A stretch of 64,000 nucleotides of DNA, taken from the NCBI GenBank assembly GCA_947044365.1, contig OX345653.1, positions 3,109,501-3,173,500 on the forward strand, given 5' to 3'. Origin of the DNA: Petrosia ficiformis (Eukaryota; Porifera; Demospongiae; Haplosclerida; Petrosiidae). The position numbers and the translations under genes were made by a program. Below are positions 1-12,985 of the stretch, piece by piece; within the stretch, counting starts at the first letter, position 1; every line of letters starts with the position of its first letter. Under the pieces are notes generated by a model that was not told the origin of the DNA, searched no databases, and worked only from the letters and a program-made list of their open reading frames with translations.

Positions 1-201
1 TGACAAATGATTGGAGGTAAGCATTTGATCAAAATTATATAGCAGAAAATTAGATTACAAATCATGATACTACACTATAATATCATTGGCTTTAGAAGGT
101 ATTGGTCCTTCCCTTTAATTGAATTTCATTAGTAAATATAATCAGATTGTCCACTTAATTGACTTTTAAGTAATAGTTATAACACACTTTACTGTGATTA
201 C

Positions 202-276
202 GTGTTTTAATGTAGCGCAAGGGCAGGTCAATAAACAAGACCTTTATTGAATGCCCAAGTGCTACATTGAAACACA
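202..276. repeat. Short inverted repeat (hairpin)
   Basis: Two imperfect arms of about 33 bases (202-234 and 243-276) around an 8-base loop. Both carry the core GGGCA..TCAATAA. Probably a small foldback element; no further identity. Confidence 0.6.
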
Positions 277-2215
277 CAATTCATTGTTATAAGTGATTTA
301 TTGACGATCTGGCGAACTGCTTCGTTAGTAGAGGTGAGCAAAGTGTGCAATAAGTGATTTAATGTTCAATCATGTGATGCATTATCTGCTCTCTGATTGG
401 CCATAGGTCACATGATCAGTAATAAGATGCTATTTAATTGTTCAAAAGATGTTATTGAGTAATACACACATGTAGGTTGTAATATTATTTTTGTAAAATT
501 ACAAATATATTTTATTGGTATCAGGATATGCTAATCACATTGTCTAACTCTAAATGTACATGTAATATAGATCACATAATGGGACAATTAGTGAATAATT
601 GTGATAAATAATTCAGCACTCAAAATAGTTTTTGAAAGTGTTTAGCATAACCATCATGGACAAAAAAAATTTTTACCAGCAAATTGTGGATTTTGTCTGG
701 AAAATAACTAGGCTATGACAGTTCTTGACTAATAATATAAGAATGGCTCAGTCCACGCAGTGGTTGCAAGCTATTCTGTATTATATGAAGAATGTGATGT
801 TGAGATATCTACTGTGTTTGGCCCAATATTTCGGCCAAACACAGTATATTGATATTGAAATCAGCTGAGCATTCTGATATATAATTCACCTCACTGTGAG
901 GTTACTGTTCTTAATTTGTTGTATTATTCTTATAACTAATCAGACAATTTGTCAATTTTGTCCTGACAAAGGGGCAAAATGTCCAATTACTGGATGTTAT
1001 TTTGAGCACTGCAATTACATATTTATAATAATTATTATGCTCATTATTCAACCATTTTGTACGGAAGTCAACAAACAAAATTTGGTATCTATGAAGCCTT
1101 ATGATTACTCTTCATAGTTACCAATTTCACTACAACAGAAATTAAAATTTTGTAAGGGATTGGTGGTCCTTTTTCTATAAAAGTAATTACATTGTATATC
1201 ATACACATGTATATGAATAACAAGACATAATGGAGAAACAAAATCCCTATAATTGCTTTATAATCATTGTTGATGGCTTCAACCTCAACAACATAATACA
1301 GTTACTTGTTTTTCTATTCTTCTTACTTGTTAACAGTTCATATATAAGTTTTCAAATGTGATTTAGTTACAACAGCTAGAAATTACAGACTTTACAGTTT
1401 CCCAAACATGAATTCATCATGCTAGTAGTCTGATGTAGCTCCAGGGCATATTCATTTACACTCCACGCCCATTAATTGACGAAACTTCCCCCCAGAATGA
1501 CACAACTTCCTTAACTATATATACAACACATATGTGACACAAACATAATTCTAAATAAATATATATTAATATATATATATATATATACAAGAAACCCATG
1601 GAAAGCAATCATAGGGCCATAATAATATACAGATAAGTAGAGTTGAGGGTGGTTAATAATATACAGATAAGTAGAGTTGAGGGTGGTTAATAATATACTT
1701 TACATGCTCACTGTTCTGACCATTTTGTACAAAACACCAACCACATGTAGTATCCAGAAAGGAGCAGCTGTTGCCTCCCCCCCCCCCCCCCCATCCCTAC
1801 ATATACACTAAATAGTAGAGGCTTCCTTTACAAAATGGCTGAATATTGAGCATTTTGCATTCTTTGAGACATGATTAGACATTGATAGTAAGAGGGTTTT
1901 CTCTTTCGGACCAGTTCATTGAACTCAACAAGACATTGTTAAATCCATCATACCTGTGGGCATATGATGTATTCATTAGAACCAGTACTACATGATAGGG
2001 CTCATTACCTATAATTACATATAATTACATATTTAAATGTCCTAATATACACACAAAATGTAATGCTGGGAAAATAACGATGGAATGTCTAAACTAACCA
2101 TTATCAACTATAAACATGTTTACATTTACTATAGTATTTACTACAAACTACAAATAATTATACAATTTGTATGCACTATATGTACTAATTAAATAAGTAT
2201 ATAGTATATACCAAC

Positions 2216-2696
2216 TAGTGCTGTTTTAGTTAACTATAACTATACAGTGTTCTGCCCACACTGGTCGGGAATAACCACCAGTGGCTCCTGCTTCATCCCA
2301 GCCTATCAATGGCTTTTCTTTATCTCAGACTCTCAGTGACTCCTCCCCTATCTGGGCCTATCAGCCTCTCAGTGGCTCCTCCTTTATCCCAGCCTATCAA
2401 GGTCTCTTCCTTGTCTTGGCCTCACAGTGGCTTCTTTATCCCGGCCTATCAGTGGCTCCACCTCTCAGATAATACATGTATAGGGTACTAAGACAGTATT
2501 AAGTATATACTGGATAAAACTAAATGCAAGTTAGAATCCAACTACCACTCTAAATATCCTGGGCAGAACACTGACTATAACTAAAACCCCTTTCAGCAAG
2601 GCATTTTTACTCTTAACTAAACTAAACATTTGATAAACTAGGCATATTATAACTATGACTAAAAGTAGTCATTATTGTCAAACTAAAACAACACTA
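2216..2696. mobile_element. TAGTG-type miniature element, interrupted by another insertion
   Basis: Begins TAGTGCTGTTTTAGTTAAC and ends with the inverse, ..AAACAACACTA. The interior is built of TTAGTTAACTATAACTAAAA motifs. Other copies or fragments lie near 9192, 22610, 40834, 51605, 59230, 60360 and 62100. The element is split by the family-B insertion at 2245-2573. No clear target duplication here; the copy at 59230 has a 7/8 match of flanking 8-mers, which would fit a hAT-like element. Confidence 0.65.
2245..2573. mobile_element. Family B miniature element (CAGTGTTCTGCCC termini, 6-bp target duplication)
   Basis: Terminal inverted repeats CAGTGTTCTGCCCA and TGGGCAGAACACTG. It is flanked on both sides by ACTATA (2239-2244 and 2574-2579), so the target duplication is 6 bp. 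It sits inside a TAGTG-type element. The interior carries a local expansion (about 2281-2470) of a GC-richer unit reading roughly CCTATCAGTGGCTCC, which other copies lack. Confidence 0.8.
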
Positions 2697-2759
2697 TGTA
2701 ATATAGTACAAACATAATTATTTGTATGAATGCTATATGTATAATAAACTGATATCTGA

Positions 2760-3340
2760 TAATATAATATACACACAAGGATTAAACAGTACTTAAATGC
2801 AAGTGTTAGTTAGTAGACAGTATTGAAATGCAACTGTTGTCTTATCATATTACATACACATAAGGATTAGACAGTACTTAAATGCAAGTGTTCGTTAGTA
2901 GACAGTATTGAAATGCAACTGTTGTCTTATCATATTACATACACATAAGGATTAGACAGTATTTAAATGCAAGTGTTCATTAGTAGACAGTATTTAAATG
3001 CAACTGTTGTCTTATCATGTTACACATGAGGATTAGACAGTACTTAAATGCAAGTGTTTGTTACTGTCTTATCATGTTACACATGAGGATTAGACAGTAT
3101 TATCATGTTACACATGAGGATTAGACAGTATTTAAATGCAAGTGTTTGTTACTGTCTTATCATTATCATGTTACACATGAGGATTAGACAGTATTTAAAT
3201 GCAAGTGTTTGTTACTGTCTTATCATGTTACACATGAGGATTAGACAGTATTTAAATGCAAGTATTTGTTACTGTCTTATCATGTTACACATAAGGATTA
3301 GATGGTGCTTAAATGCAAGTGTTTGTTACTGTCTGTAAGA
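2760..3340. repeat. Minisatellite, units about 50-100 bp
   Basis: Repeated units contain AGGATTAGACAGTA, TTAAATGCAAGTG and TGTCTTATCATGTTACA, with unit lengths shrinking toward the right end. The open frame seen in the last units is a by-product of the repeat, not a gene. Confidence 0.85.
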
Positions 3341-3499
3341 TGGCTGCTCCTCTGTAGACTAACATTGTATACCATGAAATGTATTAGAGGAGATATATTT
3401 GAAAATATATATCCTATTTAAGTGGTCAGATTTAATTTAATTAGCAAACTAATTAAATTACTGATTTCGTTTGGAGCTATAAGTTTAAATTTGTAATGC

Positions 3500-3690
3500 C
3501 TCATCTTCTGAATTGTGATATACATGATAGAGAGAGGATTAACCATCGTACAAGTGTCATATGAGTAAATAAAGTCTACAGAAAAACACACACTCTTTTT
3601 ATGACCATAGCTGAACTTGAACCACTGACCATTCGATCAGGAGACACAAGCTCTAACACTATGCCACACCGCCTCCTTAAAAAAAACGAG
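3500..3690 (-). mobile_element. tRNA-derived SINE copy (minus orientation)
   Basis: Reverse complement of the element at 26700-26900. Read on the minus strand it carries a GGCGGTGTGGCATAGTG head, a GTGGTTCAAGTTCAG B-box region and the same tail (GAGTGTGTG..TCTGTAGACTTTATT). More diverged than the 26.7-kb copy. Confidence 0.7.
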
Positions 3691-4119
3691 TGTTCATCAA
3701 AATGGGACTTTTGAAGGGAATGACTAGAACCACATATACAAGTGTATGTAAGACCGTATACATGTTTGCATGCCTATTGTACATACATGTTTGGGAATCA
3801 TGCAGTTAGAAACATAGTGTTGGACTATGTTGTTAAACTATATATATGTGAATGTGCATGTGAAAATTTAATTTTCAATTTTTTCAAAAGTGAATTGTTC
3901 AATTGATAATTTTTCAGTTGTCTTGTTTAATAAACGTTTAAGACATGTTATTGTCCTACCTAGATACCAAATTTCGTTACATTCTGGCATTAGTTAGCCG
4001 AGAAATGAGCAGTTGAACATTAGCATGTGATAAAACTTGAAATTCAAAAAAAAAACGATTTTGCTTGCACAGTCACATGTATATATAGGTAGATGAAATC
4101 TGAATAACACATATTGGGT

Positions 4120-4343
4120 CAGTGTTTTTGACAAGCTCATATGGTGCAACATTGACCCAAAGAGCTTCTTATTTGGCACTGCACAGTGCTCTCTTTGGGC
4201 CAGTGGTGCAGTTAATTATGATTATATTGTCACTAACAGTATTAACTCTTAGTTAATTGGCTCAAGATATATTCCCAATGGCGCACACACTAACCATTTT
4301 TGAGCCAATTTGGCCCAAGCTTCAAAACTTATCAAAAACTATG
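4120..4343. mobile_element. Family A hAT-type miniature element with perfect 8-bp target duplication
   Basis: Termini CAGTGTTTTTGACAAG and CTTATCAAAAACTATG, flanked by TATTGGGT on both sides (4112-4119 and 4344-4351). The interior motif TTTGGCACTGCACAGT..CTCTTTGGGCCAGTGG recurs in all copies of this family. The 8-bp duplication and CAGNG terminus fit the hAT superfamily. No transposase, so non-autonomous. Confidence 0.85.
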
Positions 4344-5075
4344 TATTGGGTAATATTAGACATGGTTGATTGCATAATGGTATACAAGGTGTTATTATGA
4401 CAGTATTTCTAAGTACTATCATGCTATGATTATGATTTCATGACCAACATTGAATGTGTGTGCATACAATGTATGTACATGTGTATGCATATATGTCCAT
4501 GTGTAATGATATGCACATATATGTATACTAGTTCTAAGTACTATCATACTATATACATGTGAATTATGATTTCACATGCGTATTTATCTACATGTACATG
4601 TATGTATATATTCCTTAAAAGTGCGAAACATGTGTGACTATAGTCCTATAGCATTACTAAGCACATTGTGTATACCTGTATACATGTATATATGTGCAAT
4701 ACTATACATGTATGTATAGTGTATACTGGTTCTAGTCCTGTAACATTTATAAGCACAACCATAGATTAGCATTTCAAATATTGTGTACATGTATATGCAG
4801 CATGTTTATATACATAATGTACATGTATGTATACTGGTTGCACATTTCTATGAAGAGTAGCATTTCAAACATTGTGTGTATACACACACACATTTTGTAT
4901 ACAGTGCATCTACATACATAATTATATGTTTTTGTGTATGTAGCTGTAATACTGTACATGTATTACATGTATTATATATGTAATGTGTGGGTGTACTTTT
5001 TTTCACTGTATCAGCATTTTATTGTACTGATTTATTTTAGCATTTCAAAGCACCACCATTACTACAATTTCAACA

Positions 5076-5100
5076 TTGTATATATCTATCTATCTATCTA

Positions 5101-5141
<41 letters not shown>

Positions 5142-5142
5142 A
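5076..5142. repeat. TATC and TA microsatellite
   Basis: A run of TATC units followed by a pure TA run, directly beside the palindrome at 5143. Confidence 0.95.
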
Positions 5143-5242
5143 GGTTATATCACAGCACGAGTGCTATATCAGATTTATAAAAACCGAGCCCGAGCCCGAG
5201 GTTTTTATAAATCTGATATAGCACGAGTGGCTGTGATATAAC
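5143..5242. repeat. Near-perfect 100-bp palindrome with GC-rich loop
   Basis: Arms of about 43 bases (5143-5185, 5200-5242) flank a loop made of repeated GAGCCC units. Both arms begin or end with the GGTTATATCACAG sequence or its complement. Next to it (5350-5430) the unit GTGCTATATCTGACC is repeated in tandem. A related palindrome lies at 26152-26309. Confidence 0.85.
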
Positions 5243-5470
5243 CAATATATATCACGAAAGACAAAACCTTTGTTGATGTCTGATGCTTCTCCTACCTTTT
5301 TGTTGGCACTTTGGAGAAGGTAAGCGTTGTTTTCTTGTAGTCTGTTTCGACGGCAGGTGTTATATCTGACCGCAGTGCTATATCTGCTGACCGCAGTGCT
5401 ATATCTGACCACAGGGTGCTATATCTTATATATATCCCTGTGGTTTACTTTGCTGTTTCGCCGTATCGGG

Positions 5471-5505
<35 letters not shown>

Positions 5506-5628
5506 TGTATGTACATGTATGTGTGTGTGTATATCTACATGTCCATGTATGTGTGTGTGTATGTAATATTATGTGTATACACAGCTTCCTTTAACATTTT
5601 AAACCCTGCCATATCAATATTACATGTG

Positions 5629-5799
5629 CAGTGTTCTGCCCGCACTGGTAGGCACTGGTCGGGAATAACCACCACTCAGCATGAATTAACCACCTCTCAG
5701 ATATATAGGCTACTGAGACAGAATTAAATATAAACTTGATAAACAGCACTAAATGCAATGTACATGTAGAATCCAACCACCACTCTGGGCAGAACACTT
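5629..5799. mobile_element. Family B miniature element
   Basis: Starts CAGTGTTCTGCCCGCAC and ends GGGCAGAACACTT, flanked on both sides by CATGTG (5623-5628 and 5800-5805). About 171 bp, a compact form without the interior expansion seen at 2245. Confidence 0.8.
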
Positions 5800-6555
5800 C
5801 ATGTGGTATATACAGTATGTAACTACATGTATAATCCCATTGTATGTCTGTATATGTTGTACATGTATGTATTGTGTGTGTGTGCACTACCATTACTGAA
5901 AATTCATGATAATAATCATAGATAATATAAGATCATCATAAATTACTAGCCCTCATATAGTCAGGGCTGATACTTAAGTAAACCAAAACTATTAGCATGC
6001 CAACCAATGTACAACAGTAGGTTGTGATCTCATATATAAGGAATTTATCATATCATTTCTTATGAAAACATTTAAAATTAATTTATCTGCAACAGGATGA
6101 TGACGAACATGCAAAATATGTCATCAATCTAATTAACATAATTATTATAAAATTATCTCAAAAACATCATCTGGATGATGACGAACATGCAAAATATGTC
6201 ATCAATTAATTAACATAATTATTTTTCTTGTGAAAATATCAAAATTATACATACATTTTAAAATCATGTTTTATAGAATATCTTTTTAATCTCTTCAAAA
6301 TTGTTATTAGATTCTCAGTTGCTATATACATGTACATATAATACAAGTCATTGGCTGAACATGACAAAATAAATAATTATTATAATAAGGTATAGATAGA
6401 GAGCTATGTCTGATATTTTGTACGTGTTCAAACTATTCTGCTCATGATACATATAACAACTGTCAATGGATTCACTTTTATCTGATGTGATTTAAGCAAA
6501 TGTTAAAAATTCAAATTGTGCACTATGAACATATTTTATGTTAATGTATCAGAAG

Positions 6556-6779
6556 CAGAGTTTTTGATAAGTTTTGAAGCATGGGCCAAATATGCTCAAT
6601 AATGGTTAAGTGTGTGCACCATTGGGAATACACTTGAACCAATTAACTAAGAGTTAATGCTGTTAGTGATGATATAATCAGGATTAACTGCGCCATTGGC
6701 CCAAAGAGAGAACTGTGCAGTGCCAAATAAGATGCTCTTTGGGCCAATGGTGCACCATATAAGCTTATCAAAAACACTG
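6556..6779. mobile_element. Family A hAT-type miniature element, inverted
   Basis: Termini CAGAGTTTTTGATAAG and CTTATCAAAAACACTG, opposite in orientation to the 4120 copy. Flanks ATCAGAAG and ATCGGAAG match at 7 of 8 positions, consistent with an old 8-bp duplication. Confidence 0.8.
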
Positions 6780-6850
6780 ATCGGAAGTCACCAGACCAGA
6801 CGTTTATTGTACTACTAGTTACATGCTACCAAGTAACCCCAGCTGGAAAG

Positions 6851-7074
6851 CAGTGTTTTTGATAAGCTTATATGGTGCACCATTGGCCCAAAGAACTTTT
6901 TATTTGGCACTGCAAAGTTCTCTCTTTGGGTCAGTGGCACAGTTAACTATGATTATATTGTCACTAACAGCATCAACTCTTTGTTAATTGGCTCAAGATG
7001 TATTCCCAATGGTGCACACACTAACCATTGTTGAGTCAATTTGGCCCATGCTTCAAAACATATCAAATAATCTG
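6851..7074. mobile_element. Family A hAT-type miniature element inserted into another repeat
   Basis: Flanked by CTGGAAAG on both sides (6843-6850, 7075-7082). The host repeat also occurs uninterrupted at about 37960-38250, where the single CTGGAAAA (38013-38020) marks the empty site. This gives independent support for the element boundaries and the 8-bp duplication. Confidence 0.88.
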
Positions 7075-8103
7075 CTGGAAAGAGATTTTCTATTGCTTTG
7101 GTAATGGTAAGAGATTGTACAAATGAATTGCGTTAAATCCTGATAAGTTTGTAATAACCTGAGAGCTTTCTTTATCTGTGCCCAGTAATTGCTTCCAAGG
7201 TGACATAGCTGAAGATAATCACTGGTCTAGGTTTTACCTTGTAAAAGCTCCTTATCATAATTGTTTCATATTGTTAACTGATTTGTTTTTGAAAATCCAG
7301 CTAGTTATAGGTGTGGATAGAGGCATGTCTGATATTCTGTATGTGTAAACTATTTTGCTCATGGTACATATAACAACTGCTTATGGTATTCAGCTTAGGC
7401 TTGGCTGATATTGATATGATGTGATTTAAGTGCAAATAAATAGTGTGATTCTTGTAATTATTGTATACGATAATGTATCCTTAATGTGAGCCTTTGTGAG
7501 GTTGAAATAAGTACAAACTGAAATTATAGACTTAGTTGCCATTGTTTCTCCTCCTAACAGACAGCCTCAATAGTGTTTATGAAAGCTAATTTATATACAT
7601 GTATTATATGCATGTTATAATTAGTAAAATGACAATAATATTGTGATATTCTGAATAAGGTGGCGATATGATTAATTTCGAGTTGTGATATGGTGAATAT
7701 GTAGCCAAGCCTACTTCACATTACATGCTATCAACACAGTGTGATAATGTGAAGCTGGATATGCTTCTTCTAAGGTCTTGCTGATGTTAACTAAAATATC
7801 TCTTCATAAATTCATTTGTTATTAATATCTTAACACCCAACTAGAGGTAGTTCTCCTAAGACAAAGTGTTGAATCTTATCCGTATGTGTATATCAACTTT
7901 ATTTCCTCCCTATCTCTGCTTCAATCTCAACATACAACAATTATATTTGCTTTCTACACGATGTAACTTCAATCTTAGTATTAGCATTAGAATTGGTAGT
8001 GCACGAATAATAGAACTTTAGTAAGCTGAAAACATCATTGGATGGAAACATTCATGTTTAATTATCATGTTATTAAATGACACGACTTGAATGTGTTTGT
8101 AAC

Positions 8104-8333
8104 TAAAGTCTGTTCACATTCACAATGACCTCAAAATTAGGATATAGTGTATAGTTTAATGTCATAAGGTTAATACATGATTATACTGTAACTCAATAAT
8201 GAAGCAATGGACTGAAACACACACAAAAAAGAATGGGAAGGATAATTATATGAAAATGGTGCAGGTAAAAAAAGATTTTTGTATTTCCAAATTAACATTT
8301 TTCTGAGGTCATGGTGAACATGAATGACCTTTA
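8104..8333. mobile_element. TA-flanked miniature element (Tc1/mariner-like family C)
   Basis: Termini read TA-AAGTCTGTTCACATTCAC and GTGAACATGAATGACCTT-TA, as imperfect inverted repeats. The interior motif AATGAAGCAATGGA and a TCATAAGGTTAATACATGA segment are shared by the copies at 9907, 33121, 41319, 45380, 53917, 61795, 62451 and 62726. TA flanks suggest Tc1/mariner mobilisation; no transposase. Confidence 0.75.
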
Positions 8334-9191
8334 TAATTATTATACCACTATATAGTAGCTATGAAATCTTTTATTGCTTCTACTATCTTACTGCTAATGA
8401 ATTGTTCTAATGCTTTACTTGCTTTACAAAACTATTCTGTTTTCATGTGCGTGTAATGGACTGAACAGAGAATGATAATTGAATATTTGTACATATATTA
8501 AATTCTTGTGGTAATGTGATATCATATATATAATCATGTGTTTTTGGTATTAGTTATTGAGAAATTTTTACATGTGTATATACAGGTGTATGTATGTATT
8601 TCACTCCATTACTTTAGTCATTCAGTTACATGTGTTAATCTTAAGACATTTACATGTAATATACAGTCTATACAAATACTGTACATAGTACGGGTTTCAT
8701 AAATTATTCTTTTTTCTTAGGTGCAAAAAACTGTCAAAGTTTCCATCAATAATTTAAAGATGTAAATAAAACTGAGTAACTAAGAGGATGTAGGGGCATG
8801 TTCCACCCCCCCAGGAAAATGATCCTCAGAGATTGTGTGTGGTGTCAGTGTTGGTTTCGAAAATCTGGGTGAGGGGACTAAAGTTGGAAGTGGTAAATCC
8901 CAGGGTACCCTCCTATGTATGACACACTATAGTACATATACAAATTTCCTCAGTCTTGTGCAATACAATATAATTTGGTATATACATGTACATATAGGTA
9001 GGACAACAACTTGACTTCAAGGATTGAAAGTTTCATTTGTTTCTCTTATAAGATGGCTGAAAAATGGGCACTTGTACGAAACTATTTTGGGCCCTTTTCC
9101 GGTCACATGTATAAACTCTTTTAGTTATAAAATTAATGTTACTATTTATAACATGCAAGGGGCATTTACAAATACAAATGTATATGTACAT

Positions 9192-9655
9192 TAGTGTTGT
9201 GTTAGTATGGCCACTTTTAGTTATAGTTATCTACAATTTTAGTTATAGTTATGTATAGTTAATTAACTAAAACAATTTTAAACTTACTAAAAGGGTTTTA
9301 GTTTTATTACAATTGGCCAATTTTCATTTTAGTATTATAGGGGTCATTCATGGCTGAGTGGTCTACCCTTCATTTCACTACAGAAGTTATGCAACAATGA
9401 GCAGGAACATTAATATGATGGGAACTGTTCAGTGTTGCATGACTAGGAGTGCTGGGGTCCACCTCTTCATACACCTCAGTGTATGTTGAATTTGTCACAA
9501 GGCATCACTGAAAACCAGCCTTATTGCTGATGTGATTTCCCCTGTATAAATGAGCCAAATAAAATAGCTATTGCTGCAGACCTGTAGTTTAGCCATAGTT
9601 AATTAAAGTCACAATGCCTTAAGGGTCAGTTATAATTAACTAAAACCACACTAAG
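9192..9655. mobile_element. TAGTG-type miniature element with internal insertion
   Basis: Left part starts TAGTGTTGTGTTAG; the right part resumes near 9595 and ends ACCACACTAA. The middle (about 9341-9590) is unrelated sequence that looks inserted. Boundaries are approximate. Confidence 0.5.
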
Positions 9656-9906
9656 GCACATACAAGTACATGTACATTTATTATGTAAGAATTGTCTTAG
9701 GAACATCAGTGAGAGTGAAATAAAAAAATAAGTGGTATTTACCTGTGAGTAAAATTACAACATTGATTTGATTACCAAATGACACCCCAAAATTATGGTA
9801 TGTCACTATCATCACAACAGATTATACTTACAGGCTAGTCATATAGTGAGTGCATGAAATTAACACCACAAATCACCTAGCACTTATGATATAATGAATC
9901 AAAACA

Positions 9907-10147
9907 AATGTCTCTTCACATTCATGATGACCTCAAATTAGTATGTGATGACTTTATATGTAGTATTTTTAATGTCATAAGATTATACTATAACTCAATA
10001 ATGAAGCAATGGACTGAAATATGACACACAAAAAAGAATGGGAAGGATAACTACATGAAAATGGTGCAGATAAAAAAGATTGTTGGTCCTTCCAAACTAA
10101 AGTTATAAACATTTTCTGAGGTCATGGTGAACATGAATGACCTTTAA
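9907..10147. mobile_element. Family C TA-flanked miniature element
   Basis: Same termini and interior as the 8104 copy, including the AATGAAGCAATGGA core and the right end ..GAACATGAATGACCTTTA. Confidence 0.75.
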
Positions 10148-10380
10148 GTCTATAATACATGAGAAATGTGGCATGTCATTTTTTATTCCTCCCAAATGTC
10201 ATAGAAGTCCCAGAGGTGTTAGTAAAGTTTTTTTTGACATCCACTAATGCTACATATGGGCGTATCCTCAATGTATTAGTATAATCACACCTGTGTACAT
10301 GTAACATGTTTAAGTGTTATAGGAACAAGTAAATTACTCAACCATGATAATAATATAATGGTTTCTATCATAGCAGCACT

Positions 10381-10812
10381 TGTATGTATGTATGTATGTA
10401 TGTATGTATGTATGTATGTATGTATGTATGTATGTATGTATGTACATGTATGTATGTATGTATGTATGCATGTATGTATGTATGTATGTATGTACAGTGT
10501 ATGTATGTATGTATGTATGTATGTATGTATGTATGTACATGTATGTATGTATGTATGTATGTATGTATGTATGTATGTATGTATGTATGTAGTATGTATG
10601 TATGTATGTAGGTATATAATTATGTATGTATGTATGTATGTATGCATGTATGTATGCATGTATGTATGTATGTATGTATGTACAGTGTATGTATGTATGT
10701 ATGTATGTATGTATGTATGTATGTACATGTATGTATGTATGTATGTATGTATGTATGTATGTTGTATGTATGTATGTATGTATGTATGTATGTATGTATG
10801 TATGTATGTATC
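10381..10812. repeat. TGTA tetranucleotide microsatellite, about 430 bp
   Basis: Near-pure TGTA repeat with scattered ACAG, ACATG and GCATG interruptions arranged as a duplicated block: the pattern at 10440-10500 recurs at 10640-10730. Long open frames on both strands here are simple-sequence artefacts. Confidence 0.97.
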
Positions 10813-11069
10813 TTAGGGATAATGACTGTTTGGTTAGAGATGGTATCAAGACTAGCTGTTGTACTTGGTACTTAAGTTTTCTAAACTGCCCACTCTAGTG
10901 TACTGATACACCCAAAAACCAATATTTTATGACCATACTGAATTGAGATTTGATGCATATCACACATTATATGTATAATTATGTATGTATGTATGAATTG
11001 AAGCAATACCTATGCAATCCATCTACATGTACATGTAAGGTCCATACATGTACATGTGTATGTGTGTGT

Positions 11070-11320
11070 GCAGGGTTTCCTACAGGATTTGTTTTGTTAG
11101 GTAGGGTAAAGAATCAATCATGCAATGCACACTGGTGTGATCCCCAAGGAAGTTTTTTTTAATTTAGGCCCTCCGAGGTTGCTTCTGGGGCCCCAGAAGT
11201 CTTGTAGCTGAGATTTTGTTGCATGTTGAAATAACGAAATCTAAGGGGAGGGGACTCAAGTTAGGGGGGTGAATATCTCGCTTCCCCCCCCCCCCCCTCC
11301 CGATGTATGAAACGCTGGTG
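11070..11320. mobile_element. CAGGGTTTC-type element copy
   Basis: Begins CAGGGTTTCCTACAGG, contains the palindromic core TTCTGGGGCCCCAGAAG and a poly-C tract, and ends with a degenerate TATGAAACGCTG. The core recurs near 31300 and 47920; poly-C versions with the same ends lie at 28506 and 42075. Confidence 0.55.
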
Positions 11321-11933
11321 TGTGTCCAAGTGTATGAATGTATGTAAGTAGTACACATGCTGTGGCAGGTACATGTATGCATGACATTGTGTGTATGCAC
11401 TATGTGTGTATTACATGCATGTATGTATGTATGTATGTATGTATGTACTATGTGTATGTACTATGTATGTACTATGTATGTACTATGTATGTATGTACTA
11501 TGTAAGTATATATATATATTCTGTATGCACATGTATATACATGTAACATGATGTAAGTGTATATAAGTATGCATGATGAATGCTTGACACCTGACAGGCT
11601 TGCAAAACATGATAAAGTAAGTTGGTACAGCTGCATATTCTGGTTGAAAGGGTCCATAATGCTGTATCCTAGCAACATCAGTTATTTTGGCCTAATTATG
11701 ATCCACTAAAAGGTCCTGTGGTCTCTCTTGTCTACTAAAGTTTATATATCTATTGTTTTATTAACATAATTAATGTATACATAATAATACATGTACATTG
11801 TCTTGTACCACCACATCAAAAAAAATAATTGTATGTAACTGGGACGTGACTGTGGATTTCGGCAAATAATAAATTTTGCAAACACTTATATTTAAACGTT
11901 TGCTATTCAGCCATTTTTATGGCATGTAGGGCC

Positions 11934-12322
11934 ATCCCTATGATTGCTTTCCATGGGGTTTAATGTATATATATATATATATATAATATTTATATATTTA
12001 TATTCGTGTGTCACTTATGTGAGTATGCGTTGTATACATAGTTAAGTAAGTTGCATCATTCCGGGGGGTTCGGTCACGTAAGAGAATGCGCACTACAGAC
12101 CAGCAGAAAGAAAGCTGCTTGTAGCTTTATGTAGAAACTGGAACTAATAGCTAGCTATTCTACCTGAAATATATTCCTAAAGTTCTACAAGGTCCTTTAA
12201 AAGGTAAGGAGAGTAAATAATTAAAATAATAACTATAATAGGCTGTTGTGTTTCAGGCATGATAACTTGAAAGTCAGCCATGATTACTGAATGCTGGACA
12301 CCACAAAGTAGTCATAGGGATA
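11934..12322. mobile_element. ATCCCTATGATTGCTTT-type element
   Basis: Left end ATCCCTATGATTGCTTTCC; right end the inverse, ..CACAAAGTAGTCATAGGGAT. Between them lie a TA run, a GTGTGTCACTTATG segment and a conserved block (AAAGCTGCTTGTAGCTTTA). Related copies are at 25786-26672 and 46431-46808, with fragments near 1440, 29350, 46855 and 59970. Confidence 0.65.
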
Positions 12323-12390
12323 CTTTTTTCTCTATACATCTTGTTTACAGGTAGTCAACGAAATCTGGCATCCAAAAAGAAGAACTACGG

Positions 12391-12474
12391 TGGTTAATTC
12401 ATCTGAGAGGTGGTTAATTCATGCTGAGTGGTGGTTATTCTCGAGCAGTGCTGACCAGTGTGGGCAGAACACTG
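12391..12474. mobile_element. Family B fragment
   Basis: Only the part of family B ending TGGGCAGAACACTG is kept, with the GGTGGTTAATTCAT interior. The opposite terminus is missing. Confidence 0.65.
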
Positions 12475-12804
12475 ATAGATGGTAAGCGATTCTCGCATAG
12501 TAAGTGTGGAACATACATGTATATAGCAACTGTAATTAATGTAGTAGAGCTGACACTCTTTATGCTGAATAACTATTGTAATCTACATGTTTAGCAGTTG
12601 TTAGTCACTGATTCTACAAGATGCTTTCTCCTTGCTCGTCTAAGACTGTAGCTTGAGTGTCCATTCGTTTACATGCCACACCCATTAATTGACCGTGCTT
12701 CCCTGGAACGAGGCAACTTCCCTAACTATGTATACAATGCTTACATGTATGTGATACAAGCCCAGGTTTAATAATTATACAAAATTTAATGTGTATGTGA
12801 CCAA

Positions 12805-12985
12805 ATTTGTAATAATTTTGAACAAACACTCGCTATTCGGCCATTTTGCACAGGAGGTCAATGACATTTGGTATCCTAGAAGGTTAATGCTCCTCCTAGA
12901 TACCAACTTAAGTTTCCTTCTGTATAAAATGGCTGGACAGTGAGTGTTGAAAGGTAAGTGTTTGTTCAAAATTATTATCCGCCAC
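12805..12985. mobile_element. Family D palindromic miniature element
   Basis: A large imperfect palindrome: outer arms carry ACTCGCTATTCGGCCATTTTG and its complement, inner arms GGTATCCTAGAAGG and its complement. Other copies lie at 13730-13925, 18050-18840 (split), 25535-25650, 29590-29845 and 46110-46260. No target duplication could be fixed. Confidence 0.65.

Noticed and set aside
896..1117. 73-codon plus-strand frame starting at GTG
   Set aside because: Overlaps a family D fragment (CCATTTTGTACGGAAGTC..TTTGGTATC) and has no recognisable domain.
10285..10898. Open frames of alternating Tyr, Val, Cys, Met or Ile, His, Thr
   Set aside because: Translation of the TGTA microsatellite in different frames.
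11472..11678. Minus-strand frame as a candidate final EPT1-like exon
   Set aside because: No match to the expected His-Tyr-Gly region, and the end runs into simple repeats.
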